A DNA stretch of 64,000 nt from Gracilariopsis chorda (GCA_003194525.1 NBIV01000034.1:1-64000); one strand, 5' to 3'. Shown: positions 43,881-53,438, counted from the stretch's first letter. A program made the numbers and translations. The notes: a model not told the origin generated them from the sequence alone.

Positions 43881-45189
43881 GACACTTTTGACGCACCACT
43901 GCGGTGCGCGTCGTCGCGGCGGCGCCATCCGCGTCAGCAGTCGGCCAAGTATGCAGTCGGCTGTGCCGGCGCCGGCGTTGCCGCCAGACCCGGACGACCT
44001 GTTCACGCCGCCGCCGCGCCTGCGCGCGGGGCACATGCCGTCGTACGTATGGTCCGTCATGCGGCTGACGTCCACCAACGTCGACTTTGCCTGGTGCACC
44101 GTCTGTCACCTCTGGCTTCGAGTACGTCGTTCACCCCCCCCCCTTCACCCTCGCCCCCACCGCGTCCGTCGCAACGCTAACCCTCGCTCCCCGCCGCCGC
44201 AGTACCGCCCCGACTTCAACGCGTCCTACATCAACAGCCTGTACAAGCACTGTCGCACTCAGCACCGCATCGGTGCCGACGGCAAGCTGCATCCCCTGTC
44301 GTCCAACACGCGCACTCCGCACCACTTGCGCCACCACCCCGCCGCATCCGCCGAGCGCGCCGCCGAGCGCGCCGCCGAGCGCGCCGCCCACCGCGCGCCC
44401 GCGCCAGCGCCGTCTCCCTACCGCATCCCAGTCGTGGCGCAGCAGCCGCACCACCCGCTCAACTTTGCGCAGCTGACGCTGAGCCCCACGCCGCTGTCGC
44501 GCGCGCGCGCGCCGCGCATAACGGCGCCAATCTGCAAGCCGACGCGCCAGTGCCAGATCACGGAGCCGGTGCGCAAGGTGGCGGAGCGTACGCAACGGCT
44601 CATCTTCAACGGCACCAACCTGTTCTTCACGGACGCGCACTTCCGCGTGCCCAACAGCGTGCCGGAGGCGTTTGAAATCATGAAACGTGGCACGTTTGAC
44701 GTGCACGACGGCTCGGCGCAGTCGCCCTGTCCGGACCTGTACTACCGCAGCTGGAGCCACACGCAGTTCTTCGCGGCGCAGATGGCCGCGCTGGGCTTTG
44801 GCTTTCGCAGCTGCAACTTGGTGCGCAGGACGCGCGCCTCCGCGCCCCCGCCGGTTGAGCAATGGCTCAAACTGGAGCGCTTCGCGCCTCCCTCCGCCGC
44901 TGGCCGCTCTGCGCCGCCGCGCGCTTCGGCGCCCACCGTGGCCACGCCGCCTGCGCCCGCCTCCGCGCCACCGCCGGCGACGCCCGCCCCCGCGAATGGC
45001 GCTGTGCAGCCGGCGCAGCCGCCGGCGCCCACACGCCTGGCGACGGGCGCCATCAAAAAGGACGCACTGCCCATACCGCCGACGCCCGCCGCGCCCGCCG
45101 CGCCCGCCGCGCCCGCCGCGCCCGCGAGCAAGGCGGCTGCAGCTGGCGGCGCGCCTTGCTCCGCCGCAGCTGTAATAGACCTCACATAA
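43861..45189 (+). CDS. BED-type zinc finger protein, one intron
   Basis: The model is ATG 43861, intron 44122-44202 (81 nt, GTACGT...CGCAG, branch point CTAAC at about 44177), stop 45187-45189; about 415 residues after splicing. ATG 43951 is an alternative start. The intron length is a multiple of three with no stop, so retention would add 27 residues. Splicing joins the two halves of a BED-like finger: VW at the start, C-x2-C (CTVC), about 20 residues, then H-x4-H (HCRTQH). Further on, there is a folded-looking region (ITEPVRKVAERTQRL... VPEAFEIMKRGTFDVHDGS, WSHTQFFAAQMAALGF). The C-terminus is a long Ala/Pro-rich tail with near-exact repeats (AAPAAPAAPAA). BED fingers are found in hAT transposases and derived DNA-binding proteins. 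Specific role unknown. Confidence 0.7.
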   Translation: MWRSRFVTLLTHHCGARRRGGAIRVSSRPSMQSAVPAPALPPDPDDLFTPPPRLRAGHMPSYVWSVMRLTSTNVDFAWCTVCHLWLRVRRSPPPLHPRPHRVRRNANPRSPPPQYRPDFNASYINSLYKHCRTQHRIGADGKLHPLSSNTRTPHHLRHHPAASAERAAERAAERAAHRAPAPAPSPYRIPVVAQQPHHPLNFAQLTLSPTPLSRARAPRITAPICKPTRQCQITEPVRKVAERTQRLIFNGTNLFFTDAHFRVPNSVPEAFEIMKRGTFDVHDGSAQSPCPDLYYRSWSHTQFFAAQMAALGFGFRSCNLVRRTRASAPPPVEQWLKLERFAPPSAAGRSAPPRASAPTVATPPAPASAPPPATPAPANGAVQPAQPPAPTRLATGAIKKDALPIPPTPAAPAAPAAPAAPASKAAAAGGAPCSAAAVIDLT

Positions 45190-45207
45190 AAGCCATGGCG
45201 CGTTTGT

Positions 45208-45215
45208 TTTGGCGC
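45208..45215 (+). promoter_or_regulatory. Second E2F-type consensus
   Basis: TTTGGCGC in the gap between the BED gene stop and the CCT gene, 374 bp before the CCT ATG. A single short match in GC-rich DNA, so weak on its own. Confidence 0.25.
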
Positions 45216-45260
45216 TTTTCTCGCCCCCTTTTTCCGCGCGCGCGCTTTCCGGTGTCGTAG

Positions 45261-45331
45261 TCAAAATCACTTCGACACATGGCCGGTGTGAACTGATGAG
45301 ATGATATAGTCGCAGCTGGTACACGTATATC
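45261..45331 (-). repeat. Inverted repeat flanking the BED gene, right copy
   Basis: Counterpart of 43817-43880. It repeats promoter-proximal sequence and even an ATG in the position of the BED start (on the minus strand). It lies between the BED gene and the CCT gene. Confidence 0.85.
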
Positions 45332-45588
45332 GTGCACCGCTTCCGTTGAGCCATGCGCCGCCATCACAACGGCCCAAATTGACGGCCGAGTGGCGCGATG
45401 CACCGCAGATACCGTTCCGAACATACGCTCAACGCCACGTGCGTTGCGCACCTGTACACTTCATCTGCCCTTCGTATCTACGCTCCACGCAGGCGCACAC
45501 GGCAGGCGCACCTCCTACCCACCCCACCCCCCCCCCTTTGCGCCCCCCGCGCCCGCCTCCGTGCCACCTGCCCCCCTACGTGGTTCAC

Positions 45589-46410
45589 ATGTATGTGCCC
45601 AACGTGATGCCGCCTCCCCCTCCACCGCCCCCCCCCCCACCGCACTCCCCCCCCCCGCACTCGTCGCCGCAGCTGTACGCGCATCCCGCCGTCGCGGCCG
45701 CAGCCGCCGCCGCCGTCGCCGCTCTGTACGCCCCGTCGCACCTTGCGCCGCCGCCATCTTCGCCGCCGCCCGCCCCGCCGCCCACCCCGCCGCCCGCCCA
45801 CCCCGCCCCCCCCGCCCCCGCCTCACTGCTCTCCCCCGACGTAAGCGCGCTCGCGCTGCAGCACGTGCATTTCCACATGCTCCACCTCCACGCGCAGCAC
45901 CACCAGCACCACCAGCCGCACGCCGCGCATCCATCGCACCTTCCGCCAGCCCGTGTGCAGCACGCCGCACCGCACTCGCCCTCGGCCGTATCGCCGCCTC
46001 CCCAGCAGCACCACCATCTCGTCCAAATTCAAATGCAGTCCGCCTATCGTATCGGCCGCTACACCCCGGCAGAACGTCGCCTGCGTCTGCAGCGCTACCG
46101 CGAGAAACGCGCGTTGAGGAATTATTCGCGTCGCGTCAAGTACGATTGTCGCAAGCTCATCGCGCAGAAGCGCCATCGGGTGCAAGGCCGCTTCGTCAAA
46201 CGGGAGCTCGAAGTCGAGCTTGCGCAACAGCAGCAGCAGCAACAACAACAACAAGCACAACAACAACAACAACAACACCGAGAACAACACCTACAGCACC
46301 ATCGCCATCGTGCTCTTGATCACAATCTTTCGTCTCCGTCTTCGTCTGCTTGCTCGCACACTTCGACCGCCTCTGTACGTGCACTACATGATTCTTCCGC
46401 GTTTTTGTGA
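45589..46410 (+). CDS. CCT-domain protein
   Basis: 273 residues from the first in-frame ATG (45589); the open frame extends upstream but only with non-ATG codons, and a 5' exon cannot be excluded. It has a proline run, an Ala-rich helix, a His-rich stretch (about 90-145), then a clear CCT domain at about 159-205. The pattern RxxRLxRYREKRxxRNYxxxxxYxxRK, then AxxRxRVxGRFVKR, is that of CONSTANS/TOC1-type proteins. A Gln-rich tail (CAG/CAA microsatellite, about 46226-46275) follows. No B-box or receiver domain is present, so it is a CCT-only protein. CCT domains bind DNA together with NF-Y subunits in plants and appear in algal regulators; here the target is unknown. Confidence 0.85.
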   Translation: MYVPNVMPPPPPPPPPPPHSPPPHSSPQLYAHPAVAAAAAAAVAALYAPSHLAPPPSSPPPAPPPTPPPAHPAPPAPASLLSPDVSALALQHVHFHMLHLHAQHHQHHQPHAAHPSHLPPARVQHAAPHSPSAVSPPPQQHHHLVQIQMQSAYRIGRYTPAERRLRLQRYREKRALRNYSRRVKYDCRKLIAQKRHRVQGRFVKRELEVELAQQQQQQQQQQAQQQQQQHREQHLQHHRHRALDHNLSSPSSSACSHTSTASVRALHDSSAFL

Positions 46411-46863
46411 TTCGTTTCACCCCGTCGTCATTCGTGTTTCTGATGTAACCCTCCACCGTTCGTATACACTATATCCTATTGCGTTGCCCGTGGGCCCCTT
46501 GTTCGCCTGCATGTACCATAGTCTTATTACTTGCCTTCTCGTAGAGCTTGCACTCTCGCGTGTAAAATAAAAAAGAGTTTTGGTCTTCTGGTATCTTATC
46601 GGCCGTTGCGCAGCTCGCAACAAGTGCTCATTCGCCGTTAGAGCTTCGTTGCCAAACATCATGTTTTGAGATCAACTCACATGCCCCGTGTTTGCCGCCC
46701 ATGCCAGCGCATCTCTAATTTGTTCCCCTCAGTCAACTCTATGCACTAACCCACAGTTACCTGTACTGTACCCACGCAATCTGTTTACAACAATGCCACA
46801 CATGCACACCCTCCCCAACCATCACCCTCAACTTCTGAACCTCACTGCCACCTCTTCTTCTCT

Positions 46864-46883
46864 CCCCCCCCCCCCCCCCCCCC
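46864..46883 (+). repeat. C20 homopolymer in 5' flank of cysteine synthase gene
   Basis: Twenty C on the sense strand, 28 nt upstream of the ATG, in a pyrimidine-rich context. Similar sense-strand C runs precede the NDUFV2-type gene (48957-48972), the CCT gene (45527-45536) and the AAA+ fragment (27642-27687). Confidence 0.9.
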
Positions 46884-46911
46884 ACCTGCTCTAACCGCCA
46901 CCATCACCACC

Positions 46912-48104
46912 ATGTGCGCCTACACAAAGCCCTTCCCGCCCATCCGCACTCTCTCCGACAACGTCTACGACGGTCTCATCGACGCCATCGGCAACACCCC
47001 CCTCATCAAGTTGCACCGCGCGTCGCAGCTCACCTCCTGCAACATCTACGGCAAAGCGGAGTTTCTCAACCCAGTAAGTTGCCCGCCGACCATGCGCACA
47101 ACCAAACACGTACATGCAGCTAACTGTGTTCCACCTCCAACCGAAACCGCGTGTGTTAGGGCGGATCCGTCAAAGCGCGCGCCGCATTATACCTCATCAA
47201 ACACGCAGAGCAAGCCGGCTTACTCACGCCCGGAAAGGGCGGTACAATCGTCGAGGCCACGGCGGGCAACACCGGCATCAGCCTCGCCCAAATCGCGCGC
47301 GCTCGGGGCTACAACTGCATCATTGTAATCCCCGAGACGCAGTCGCAGCAAAAGAAGGACGCTCTGCTGTACGCCGGCGCGCAACTGGTTCAAGTGCGCG
47401 CGCGCCCGTACTCGCATCCGAACAACTACGTCAAGCTGGGAAAACGGCTCGCCGATCAACTCCACGCCGTGTACACCAATCAATTCGACAACACCGCCAA
47501 TCGCTGCGCGCATGAACTCACCACCGGCCCGGAGATCTGGGCGCAGTTGCGCGGCGAGGTGCACGGCTTCAGCTGCGCAGTGGGCACCGGCGGCACGCTG
47601 GCCGGCACCGCAAACTACCTGCGATCCGTGAGTGACAACAGCGTGAAAATTGCTCTGACGGATCCGTGCGGCGCCAAGCTGGTGCGCTACTACCGCGACG
47701 GCAAGCTGGAAGCGCACGGCAGTTCGATCACAGAGGGCATTGGACAAGGACGGGTGACGGCCAATCTAGAAGGGTTCACGCCGGACTACGCGTTTGAAAT
47801 CGACGACGACGAGGCGTTGCAAGTGGTGTACAGTCTGATGCAGGAGGAAGGGCTGTGTCTGGGCCTGTCGTCCGGGGTGAACGTGGCCGGCGCCATGCGT
47901 CTGGCGCGCGAATTGGGGGCTGGACATAACATTGTGACGGTTTTATGTGATGAAGGCACTCGGTACGCGGACAAGATGTTCAACGTGGAGTTTCTAAGGG
48001 GCAAGCAGTTGCCGACGCCGGAGTGGATTGATCGGGGAGTGTCGGCACAAGTGAGCGAGGCGGTGAAACAAGTGACGGTGGCGGATGATGAGGCGGAGGG
48101 GTGA
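46912..48104 (+). CDS. Cysteine synthase (O-acetylserine sulfhydrylase-like), one intron
   Basis: Exon 1 is 46912-47073 (54 codons). The intron is 47074-47159 (86 nt, GTAAGT...TTAG, CTAAC branch point at about 47130). Exon 2 is 47160-48104. The 368-residue product is a fold-type II PLP enzyme. Visible parts: IGNTPLIKL (26-34), PLP lysine K59 in NPGGSVKAR, substrate loop TAGNTG (88-93), phosphate loop GTGGT (196-200), GSSITEGIGQGRV, and SSGVNVAGA near the pyridine-binding Ser. It makes cysteine from O-acetylserine and sulfide. The pattern resembles the CysK-like branch known from fungi. The residue after the lysine is Ala; the family normally has Asp (VKDR). A 20-C run ends 28 nt before the ATG. 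Stop codons of this gene and the next are 25 bp apart, tail-to-tail. Confidence 0.92.
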
Positions 48105-48129
48105 GAGAAAAAGCAAACAAGCGCGCATG

Positions 48130-48888
48130 TCACTTTTGTTGGGCGGGTTTGAGCGCGTCGAGGTCGCGACAGTATGGTGCGGGGGGTGGCGAAGTGAGGG
48201 TGGTGCGACCCTTGGGCCCCTCACAGCCGTTACGATCAATCTGGGGCCCGATAGTGGGGTGCTTGCCGTTCTTAAGGTCGGTCAGCACAGCCTTGACGGA
48301 ATTCGGGGTGAGGTCCTCGTAGAAATGGTCGTTGATCTGCACCATAGGTGCATTGACGCACGCTCCTAAACACTCCACTTCCATGAGATGGAACAGACCA
48401 TCGTCGGTATCCGCGCCCACTCCAATACCCAGGTGGCTCTTACAGGCGTCCAAGATGTCGTAGCCGCCGCGCAGCATGCAGGGGGTTGTGGTGCACACCT
48501 GGACGTTGTACTTGCCGATGCGCTCCCTGTTGAACATGGTGTAGAAACTGGCCACCTCGTAGACGCGGATGGGCGGCATGGAGAGCACGGTGGCGACCTT
48601 GTTCATGGCGGAGAGCGGGAGCCAGCCGCCGTTTTGACGCTGGGCGAGATCGAGGAGGGGGATGACAGCGGAGGCGGCATAGTTTTTCGGGAAGCGTTTG
48701 AGAATGGCGCGGATGCGCTGGTAGTTGTGCTCGGTGAAGTCGAACGGGGTGTCGTGCGTGTTGTGCGCGGCGTCGCGGTGGACGTTGAGCCCGGCGGCGA
48801 AGGGGCGGGCATGGGAGATTGAGGGGGAGCGGCGCGCGGGGGGGGATCGCGGGAGCACGCGGAGGAGCGTTGCGGCAAGGGAGCTCAT
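48130..48888 (-). CDS. NDUFV2: NADH dehydrogenase (complex I) 24-kDa flavoprotein subunit
   Basis: 252 residues from ATG 48888, with an Arg/Ser/Pro-rich mitochondrial presequence ([20 protein letters not shown]). Mature signatures are [30 protein letters not shown] and [12 protein letters not shown]. The four Cys ligands of the N1a [2Fe-2S] cluster are C132, C137, C173 and C177 (CX4C ... CX3C). The protein belongs to the NADH-oxidising tip of respiratory complex I in the mitochondrial matrix. The extra 97 in-frame residues upstream lack homology and cross a 16-nt G run (48957-48972), so the shorter start is preferred. No intron. Confidence 0.95.
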   Translation of the reverse strand: MSSLAATLLRVLPRSPPARRSPSISHARPFAAGLNVHRDAAHNTHDTPFDFTEHNYQRIRAILKRFPKNYAASAVIPLLDLAQRQNGGWLPLSAMNKVATVLSMPPIRVYEVASFYTMFNRERIGKYNVQVCTTTPCMLRGGYDILDACKSHLGIGVGADTDDGLFHLMEVECLGACVNAPMVQINDHFYEDLTPNSVKAVLTDLKNGKHPTIGPQIDRNGCEGPKGRTTLTSPPPAPYCRDLDALKPAQQK

Positions 48889-49179
48889 GAGGGGGGTGGG
48901 GGCGGGACGGAGGGGAGGGGGGGTGTGGCGGGGGTGGGGAGCGAGCGACCGGAGATGGGGGGGGGGGGGGGGAATGATGTACGTCTGCGCATATTGTTTG
49001 CTGGTGGCGGCGCACGTGTCCAGCAGTGGTGCGCAGCACAGCGAGGGCGCGGTGTGCCACAGGAGCGCGTGTGCACTCATGGCGCGCGGAAGCGAAGGGA
49101 GCGAGCGGCCGGAGAGGGGGGGGGGTATTGGGCCTTTCCAAGGAAAGCCACTCTGAGAGAATGACAAAGTTATAGCCAA

Positions 49180-50767
49180 TGAGCCCCTATCCCCATGCTC
49201 CCAGTGTCAACAATTTTGTTCACTCTGGGGCAGGGTGATTTCGAGAAATATCGTGAATCACGCTGCTCGGCGTGAAATCACCCTGCTCCAAGCGTGAAGC
49301 TCACGCTGGAGGAGCGTGAAGTTCACGCTGAGAGCGCTTTTGATCACGCCGGAACACGAATTCTTTATCTCACTTGCTCTTAAGCTCAAACAATGCCCCA
49401 TTCTCCGTACTTTTGTGGCGCCTGTTCCTCAGCCTTTTCCATAAATACTTTCAGTTCAGCTTGTCAAATTTTAGCCTCCTTTAACTTTCAAACACTGTGC
49501 CACACATCCCAACACCTTGTACACAACGATTACTTACAAATTTTACACCACTGCCTGACTTTTGAACATCGCTTCTCTCTTAACGTTACTTTTCTTACTT
49601 TTAACAAAAATTTGTGTGAAAAAGAAGAACAAGAAAGCAATATCAAGACTTTTTTTTCTTCACTGCATAATTTCCAGGTAAACAAGGTCCTCGTTTTGCA
49701 TTTTTACCCCGGTTATACTTTTCAATGACGTTTCGGACATACAAATATGACAATAAATCTCGTTTTGAAAAATTTGTAGCCGCAAGCTCACTAAAATTCT
49801 TTACCTCATCCTGAATTCTGTATTGTGCTACAAACTTTTTTCTCAGCTGTTTTGCAAAGGTCTGAAAATTTCATACACTTAGACACAGCGTGTCTTTGAT
49901 TTCTATACCGGAACTGCATGTGTCGAGCAATATCATTGATTCTCCATAAGAAGCCTTTTGTATGAGCTAAAATTAACCGGTAGAACAAAGCAGAATTTGC
50001 AACTTGAGACGTGATTAATCTCCCTATAACGCCTAAATCGTATTTTCGGATGACGTTTTGTAGCGCAACCTTTTCATGTTACGGCTAAACTCGTCTACAC
50101 CGTCTTTAGGGTGGTTTTAAAAAACGAAAGATGTAGGGCGTATCATTCTGGATGGTTGTAGTAATTCCCGCTGTGGTACAAGTTTTTTGCAAGCATTGCT
50201 AACATTATAGTAAGAGCAGAACAAAAACAAATGTGTTGCATACGTATTAAGCAATACAGGATCACATTCTTTTGGTATGTTGTCGGCTTGTGGACCAATC
50301 CACCTAAATGCAATTTTGGGTAATGAACTGATCGCAAATATGTAGTAGGCAATGATTGCAGTTCTAAAATCGAACACCGCGATGTAGATAATTTCCTCCA
50401 CACCAATGTTGCTCCCTCAGCTCACAACAAAAAGACTGTCTTTTTTCCAAGAGCAACAACGTTATGTAAGCATTGAAATCGATATAATGTTCTTGGCACG
50501 AGTTAGTGAAAGAGGTTGTTCGAAAACTCAGATTATGCAATAGCAGATACTCGAACAACTTTTCTGTACATGTCAATAACACTTTCAGCCTCTTTGTCCT
50601 CCAAGAGGTCATTGTTTTCGCTTTGATAGCGCCAACGCAAATTTCATTCTCATAAACGAATGTAGCCATTCTGTCAGGACTCCCAGCATTTAAGGCTTTT
50701 TATTTCGAACGAATTAGCCCTGTTGTACGAATAAATGTGACTTCCACCTGTCTTTTTTATGCATCTC
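49180..50767. other. Intergenic, with a cluster of GCGTGA/TCACGC palindromes
   Basis: No gene seen. 49230-49286 has a 13-bp inverted repeat (GCAGGGTGATTTC / GAAATCACCCTGC). Two copies of the hairpin AGCGTGA-n3-TCACGCT follow at 49291-49307 and 49313-49329, plus half-sites at about 49254 and 49345. This could be the end of the DDE element whose transposase lies beyond the gypsy insertion, or a regulatory cluster. 49390-50760 is AT-rich with no recognisable product. Confidence 0.45.
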
Positions 50768-51592
50768 TGTGGTGCAATGCCCCAAAGGGGAAAAACACCG
50801 AAAGACGTTCGGGGTCTTCCTCTCACGAGGTGAACACAGTTGGGTAGAGCCCTCCCACAGGTGTCACGGCGAAGCCGTTTGTAAGACCAGGGACACCTGT
50901 CGCGACTCGCGCAGGGAGGTGAAGGCGAAGAATCGGTATCCGCGTGAGCGGGGGTGTGATCCTCAGTAGAGGTATGTTTCCACGTAAGTGGGGGTGTGTG
51001 AGCGGATGCGCACACGAGGGCCGCGGATAGCGGGAGGTGCTACCCTAAAAAGGGGAAAAAGGAAGGGCGAAGAGAAGGAAGAGAGGGCGAAGTGAGTCGC
51101 GAGAGCGACGGGGACGAACGGCGATGCCGGTAACAATATCCCTATACAGGGCGAAACACCAATGCAATTGGAACAATTATACTCCCAGTGATGGGTCCCT
51201 TTAGATGTGCAAGGGGGTTAGATGTCCCGTGGTTTACGGCGTTTCCCTCCAAGGAGGAGTAGAGTACGCGCGCAAGCGGCAACAACTAGAGCCAATTCCC
51301 CAGGTTGGGGTCCCTTGTTGGGGAAGTTTTACTGGTGCGACGGCAGTGCGCCTTCGCACTAAGTACTAGCTTCCCAGAAATGGGTGTGAAAATAATAAAT
51401 AATATTAACTAAAATACTCCACATTTCGTGGCAACATCCACTACTGTGGCCAACCGCCAATTGACCCAAAACCGTGTCCCACGTGTCGATACCCACCATT
51501 GCGGGGCGTAGTTCATACACGCACTACACAACCGATAATATCGGGATAACGATCAAGTACCAAGAATCCCTCCCTGAGGGCGTTGCACTTCA
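50768..51592 (-). repeat. 3' LTR of the chromovirus
   Basis: 825 bp, TGTGGTGCAATGCCCC...GTTGCACTTCA on the plus strand. It is preceded by ATCTC and followed inward by the polypurine tract. It contains about twenty short CC-NN-loop-NN-GG palindromes. Confidence 0.95.
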
Positions 51593-51608
51593 TATCCCCC
51601 CCCCCTAA
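51593..51608 (-). other. Polypurine tract of the chromovirus
   Basis: Ten C on the plus strand (51596-51605) give a G10 tract directly before the 3' LTR on the element strand. This confirms that gag-pol, and not the 595-codon ORF, is in genomic sense. Confidence 0.85.
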
Positions 51609-51650
51609 GACGGGAAAACGACCGCGGACGCGGAGGATTCCCAGACGAAA

Positions 51651-53438
51651 ATGGGTGATAAAAGCGCGTGCTCTGTCTCCGGTTCTTCGGTAAATCCCTC
51701 TGCACCAGAGTCATCGAGCGCACAAACAACAACAACAGCCACCCTCCAAAAGGGAAAAATGAACAAAGACAACAATATCAACAACCACAGCCAACCTCCG
51801 AGACTTCTCGGGCGATACACCACCGGTTTCCGGTCAGTTCCCCTGCCTCAGGGCGATCGACATCCGGTACAACCGGGGAATATGGCTGCTGCAGCCGACC
51901 ATCCCTTCGCACTACCACCTTCGGTGGTGTCCTCCGGAACCACTCCGCTGTCCAACTGGCCAACCTACAACACCCTGGTGGGGCTCAACCCGATGAATCG
52001 GAATCACGCGTCGCGCCTGCGCCTTGCCCCGTGGTTCCACCCAGTCGCTGTCCTCAATGAGGGATTGGTCACCACTTATGCGGATGGCTCAGACACCCTT
52101 CCGGGGGATCTGCCCAGAGCAGTAACCACGTCGTGGGATTGGCGTCACCGGATTGCGATTCCGCGTCACCACCTCCGAAGAAATTCGGGCGAGACCGTCG
52201 CTGCGGCACAGACCGCGTTGACGCGCATGGCGTATCAACGGCAGAGCCGGGCTCCATTCGATGTACCAGTCCCACCGGAGTTTGGCTTCGACGTTAGCTA
52301 CTTCCGCACTCGCGGGGAGATTGGGTACGGCGAGAACCTGTTCCGCCTCGAGACCCTCGCTTGGAGGAATTTCCCCGCAGCGCGGCAAGAAGCCCTTTGC
52401 TGGGAGCGACCGATTATTCGGGCGGAGTTCAGGTACCTTCCCCGGCAATACCGGTCCAACTTTCTCCAAAACTTCATCCGCTACGAGCGGCGTTGGCGAT
52501 CCCGATTCGGGTATTTTATCCCGTATCAGAACGTGGAGATAGAGCGGATTGCGCCGCCTCACCGACTAGGTCGGTATGTAACACTCCCCGAGTGGTGGCG
52601 CTTCCATGAAGCCTGCCGGGGGTGCTACATAGAACTCCCGCCGGTACTTACGTACCTCGGTTCGCTGCTCATGCAGGATCCCCGGTCGGGGTTGTGGTCC
52701 GTATTGGTTACAGAGTGGGCGGCCCGCAGTGCGGCTTATATCCTCAACGAGGCGTACGACCAGTATCGTCTCTGGTTCCTTCAACCGCGTGTGCGGGCAG
52801 CGATCCGAAACCTGGATCTTCGCATCCACCTTGGGGGCCAGGCCAACAATGAAGAGGTCCTCCAATTACTTGGGTACATCGACAGCGTTAGCTGGAGTGA
52901 GGTCCCGCTGGAGCAAAGCGGTCGTCTGGATGGCGGCAGCGGTAACACCGGTGGTCCGGGACTTGGTAGAAACACCGCCCTTGCGGGGGATTTTATCTAC
53001 TTCGACCCCTGGGAGTTCCGGGAAATTTCCTCCGAGGAGGCGCGCGAGCTTCGCGATACGCCCCGGCATGTGCCGGAAGACCACCCTGTTGGGTACGTCG
53101 ATTCTGACGACTACTACCGCGCATACGGCGGGGATGACCCAATGGTCGATAACGAACCGGAAGAACCCGGGGAGATGGACGTAGAGGAAACCGGCGCTAG
53201 CGCGGAAGCTTTCCCAGAGCGGGTATCTCCGGCCGAGCCGGCTGCTGACCCTTCGGCGGCAAGTTCCGGACCTTCTATCCCCAGCGGGGTGACGGCGAAT
53301 GAAAACGAGATCATCGCACGTTTCCTCCGGGGTGCCGGTCTTAGCGCTGCCGAGGTATCGGGGGATGTCACCACCATGGCGGACGCGTTGGCCTACCGCC
53401 TTGCTGGTGGTTACGCCCCGGGCAACGGCGAAGAGTGA
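51651..53438 (+). CDS. Antisense ORF of chromovirus, 595 aa, unknown
   Basis: A complete ATG-to-TGA frame on the strand opposite to gag-pol, starting 58 bp inside the 3' LTR and ending 192 bp short of the pol stop. The N-terminus is Ser/Thr/Gln-rich with short Lys patches. The centre (about 100-430) is Arg-, Trp- and Tyr-rich and looks folded (LAPWFHPVAVLNEG, FRTRGEIGYGENL, LETLAWRNFPAARQEALCW, LPEWWRFHEACRGCYIELP, NEEVLQLLG). After GDFIYFDPWEFREIS the C-terminus is acidic. No known domain or catalytic motif is recognised. It is not Env-like: no signal peptide or membrane segment is seen. A homologue at the same place in the relative at 16.5-18.2 kb shows it belongs to the family. Promoter would have to lie in the LTR, read in antisense. 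Confidence 0.75.
   Translation: MGDKSACSVSGSSVNPSAPESSSAQTTTTATLQKGKMNKDNNINNHSQPPRLLGRYTTGFRSVPLPQGDRHPVQPGNMAAAADHPFALPPSVVSSGTTPLSNWPTYNTLVGLNPMNRNHASRLRLAPWFHPVAVLNEGLVTTYADGSDTLPGDLPRAVTTSWDWRHRIAIPRHHLRRNSGETVAAAQTALTRMAYQRQSRAPFDVPVPPEFGFDVSYFRTRGEIGYGENLFRLETLAWRNFPAARQEALCWERPIIRAEFRYLPRQYRSNFLQNFIRYERRWRSRFGYFIPYQNVEIERIAPPHRLGRYVTLPEWWRFHEACRGCYIELPPVLTYLGSLLMQDPRSGLWSVLVTEWAARSAAYILNEAYDQYRLWFLQPRVRAAIRNLDLRIHLGGQANNEEVLQLLGYIDSVSWSEVPLEQSGRLDGGSGNTGGPGLGRNTALAGDFIYFDPWEFREISSEEARELRDTPRHVPEDHPVGYVDSDDYYRAYGGDDPMVDNEPEEPGEMDVEETGASAEAFPERVSPAEPAADPSAASSGPSIPSGVTANENEIIARFLRGAGLSAAEVSGDVTTMADALAYRLAGGYAPGNGEE

Noticed and set aside
43033-44109. Long minus-strand and plus-strand ORFs overlapping the DP and BED genes (up to 400 codons)
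   Set aside because: GC-rich DNA lacks stop codons in all frames. These translate to Arg/Pro/His or Gly/Arg low-complexity sequence, while the chosen frames carry real domains.
45182-45451. Minus-strand ORF opposite the CCT gene start as a second gene
   Set aside because: It uses the inverted-repeat copy of the BED gene start and has no homology after it; it looks like a by-product of GC-rich sequence.
51651-53438. Antisense ORF as an envelope protein
   Set aside because: Env follows pol in sense orientation and has a signal peptide and membrane segment. This ORF is antisense and shows neither.
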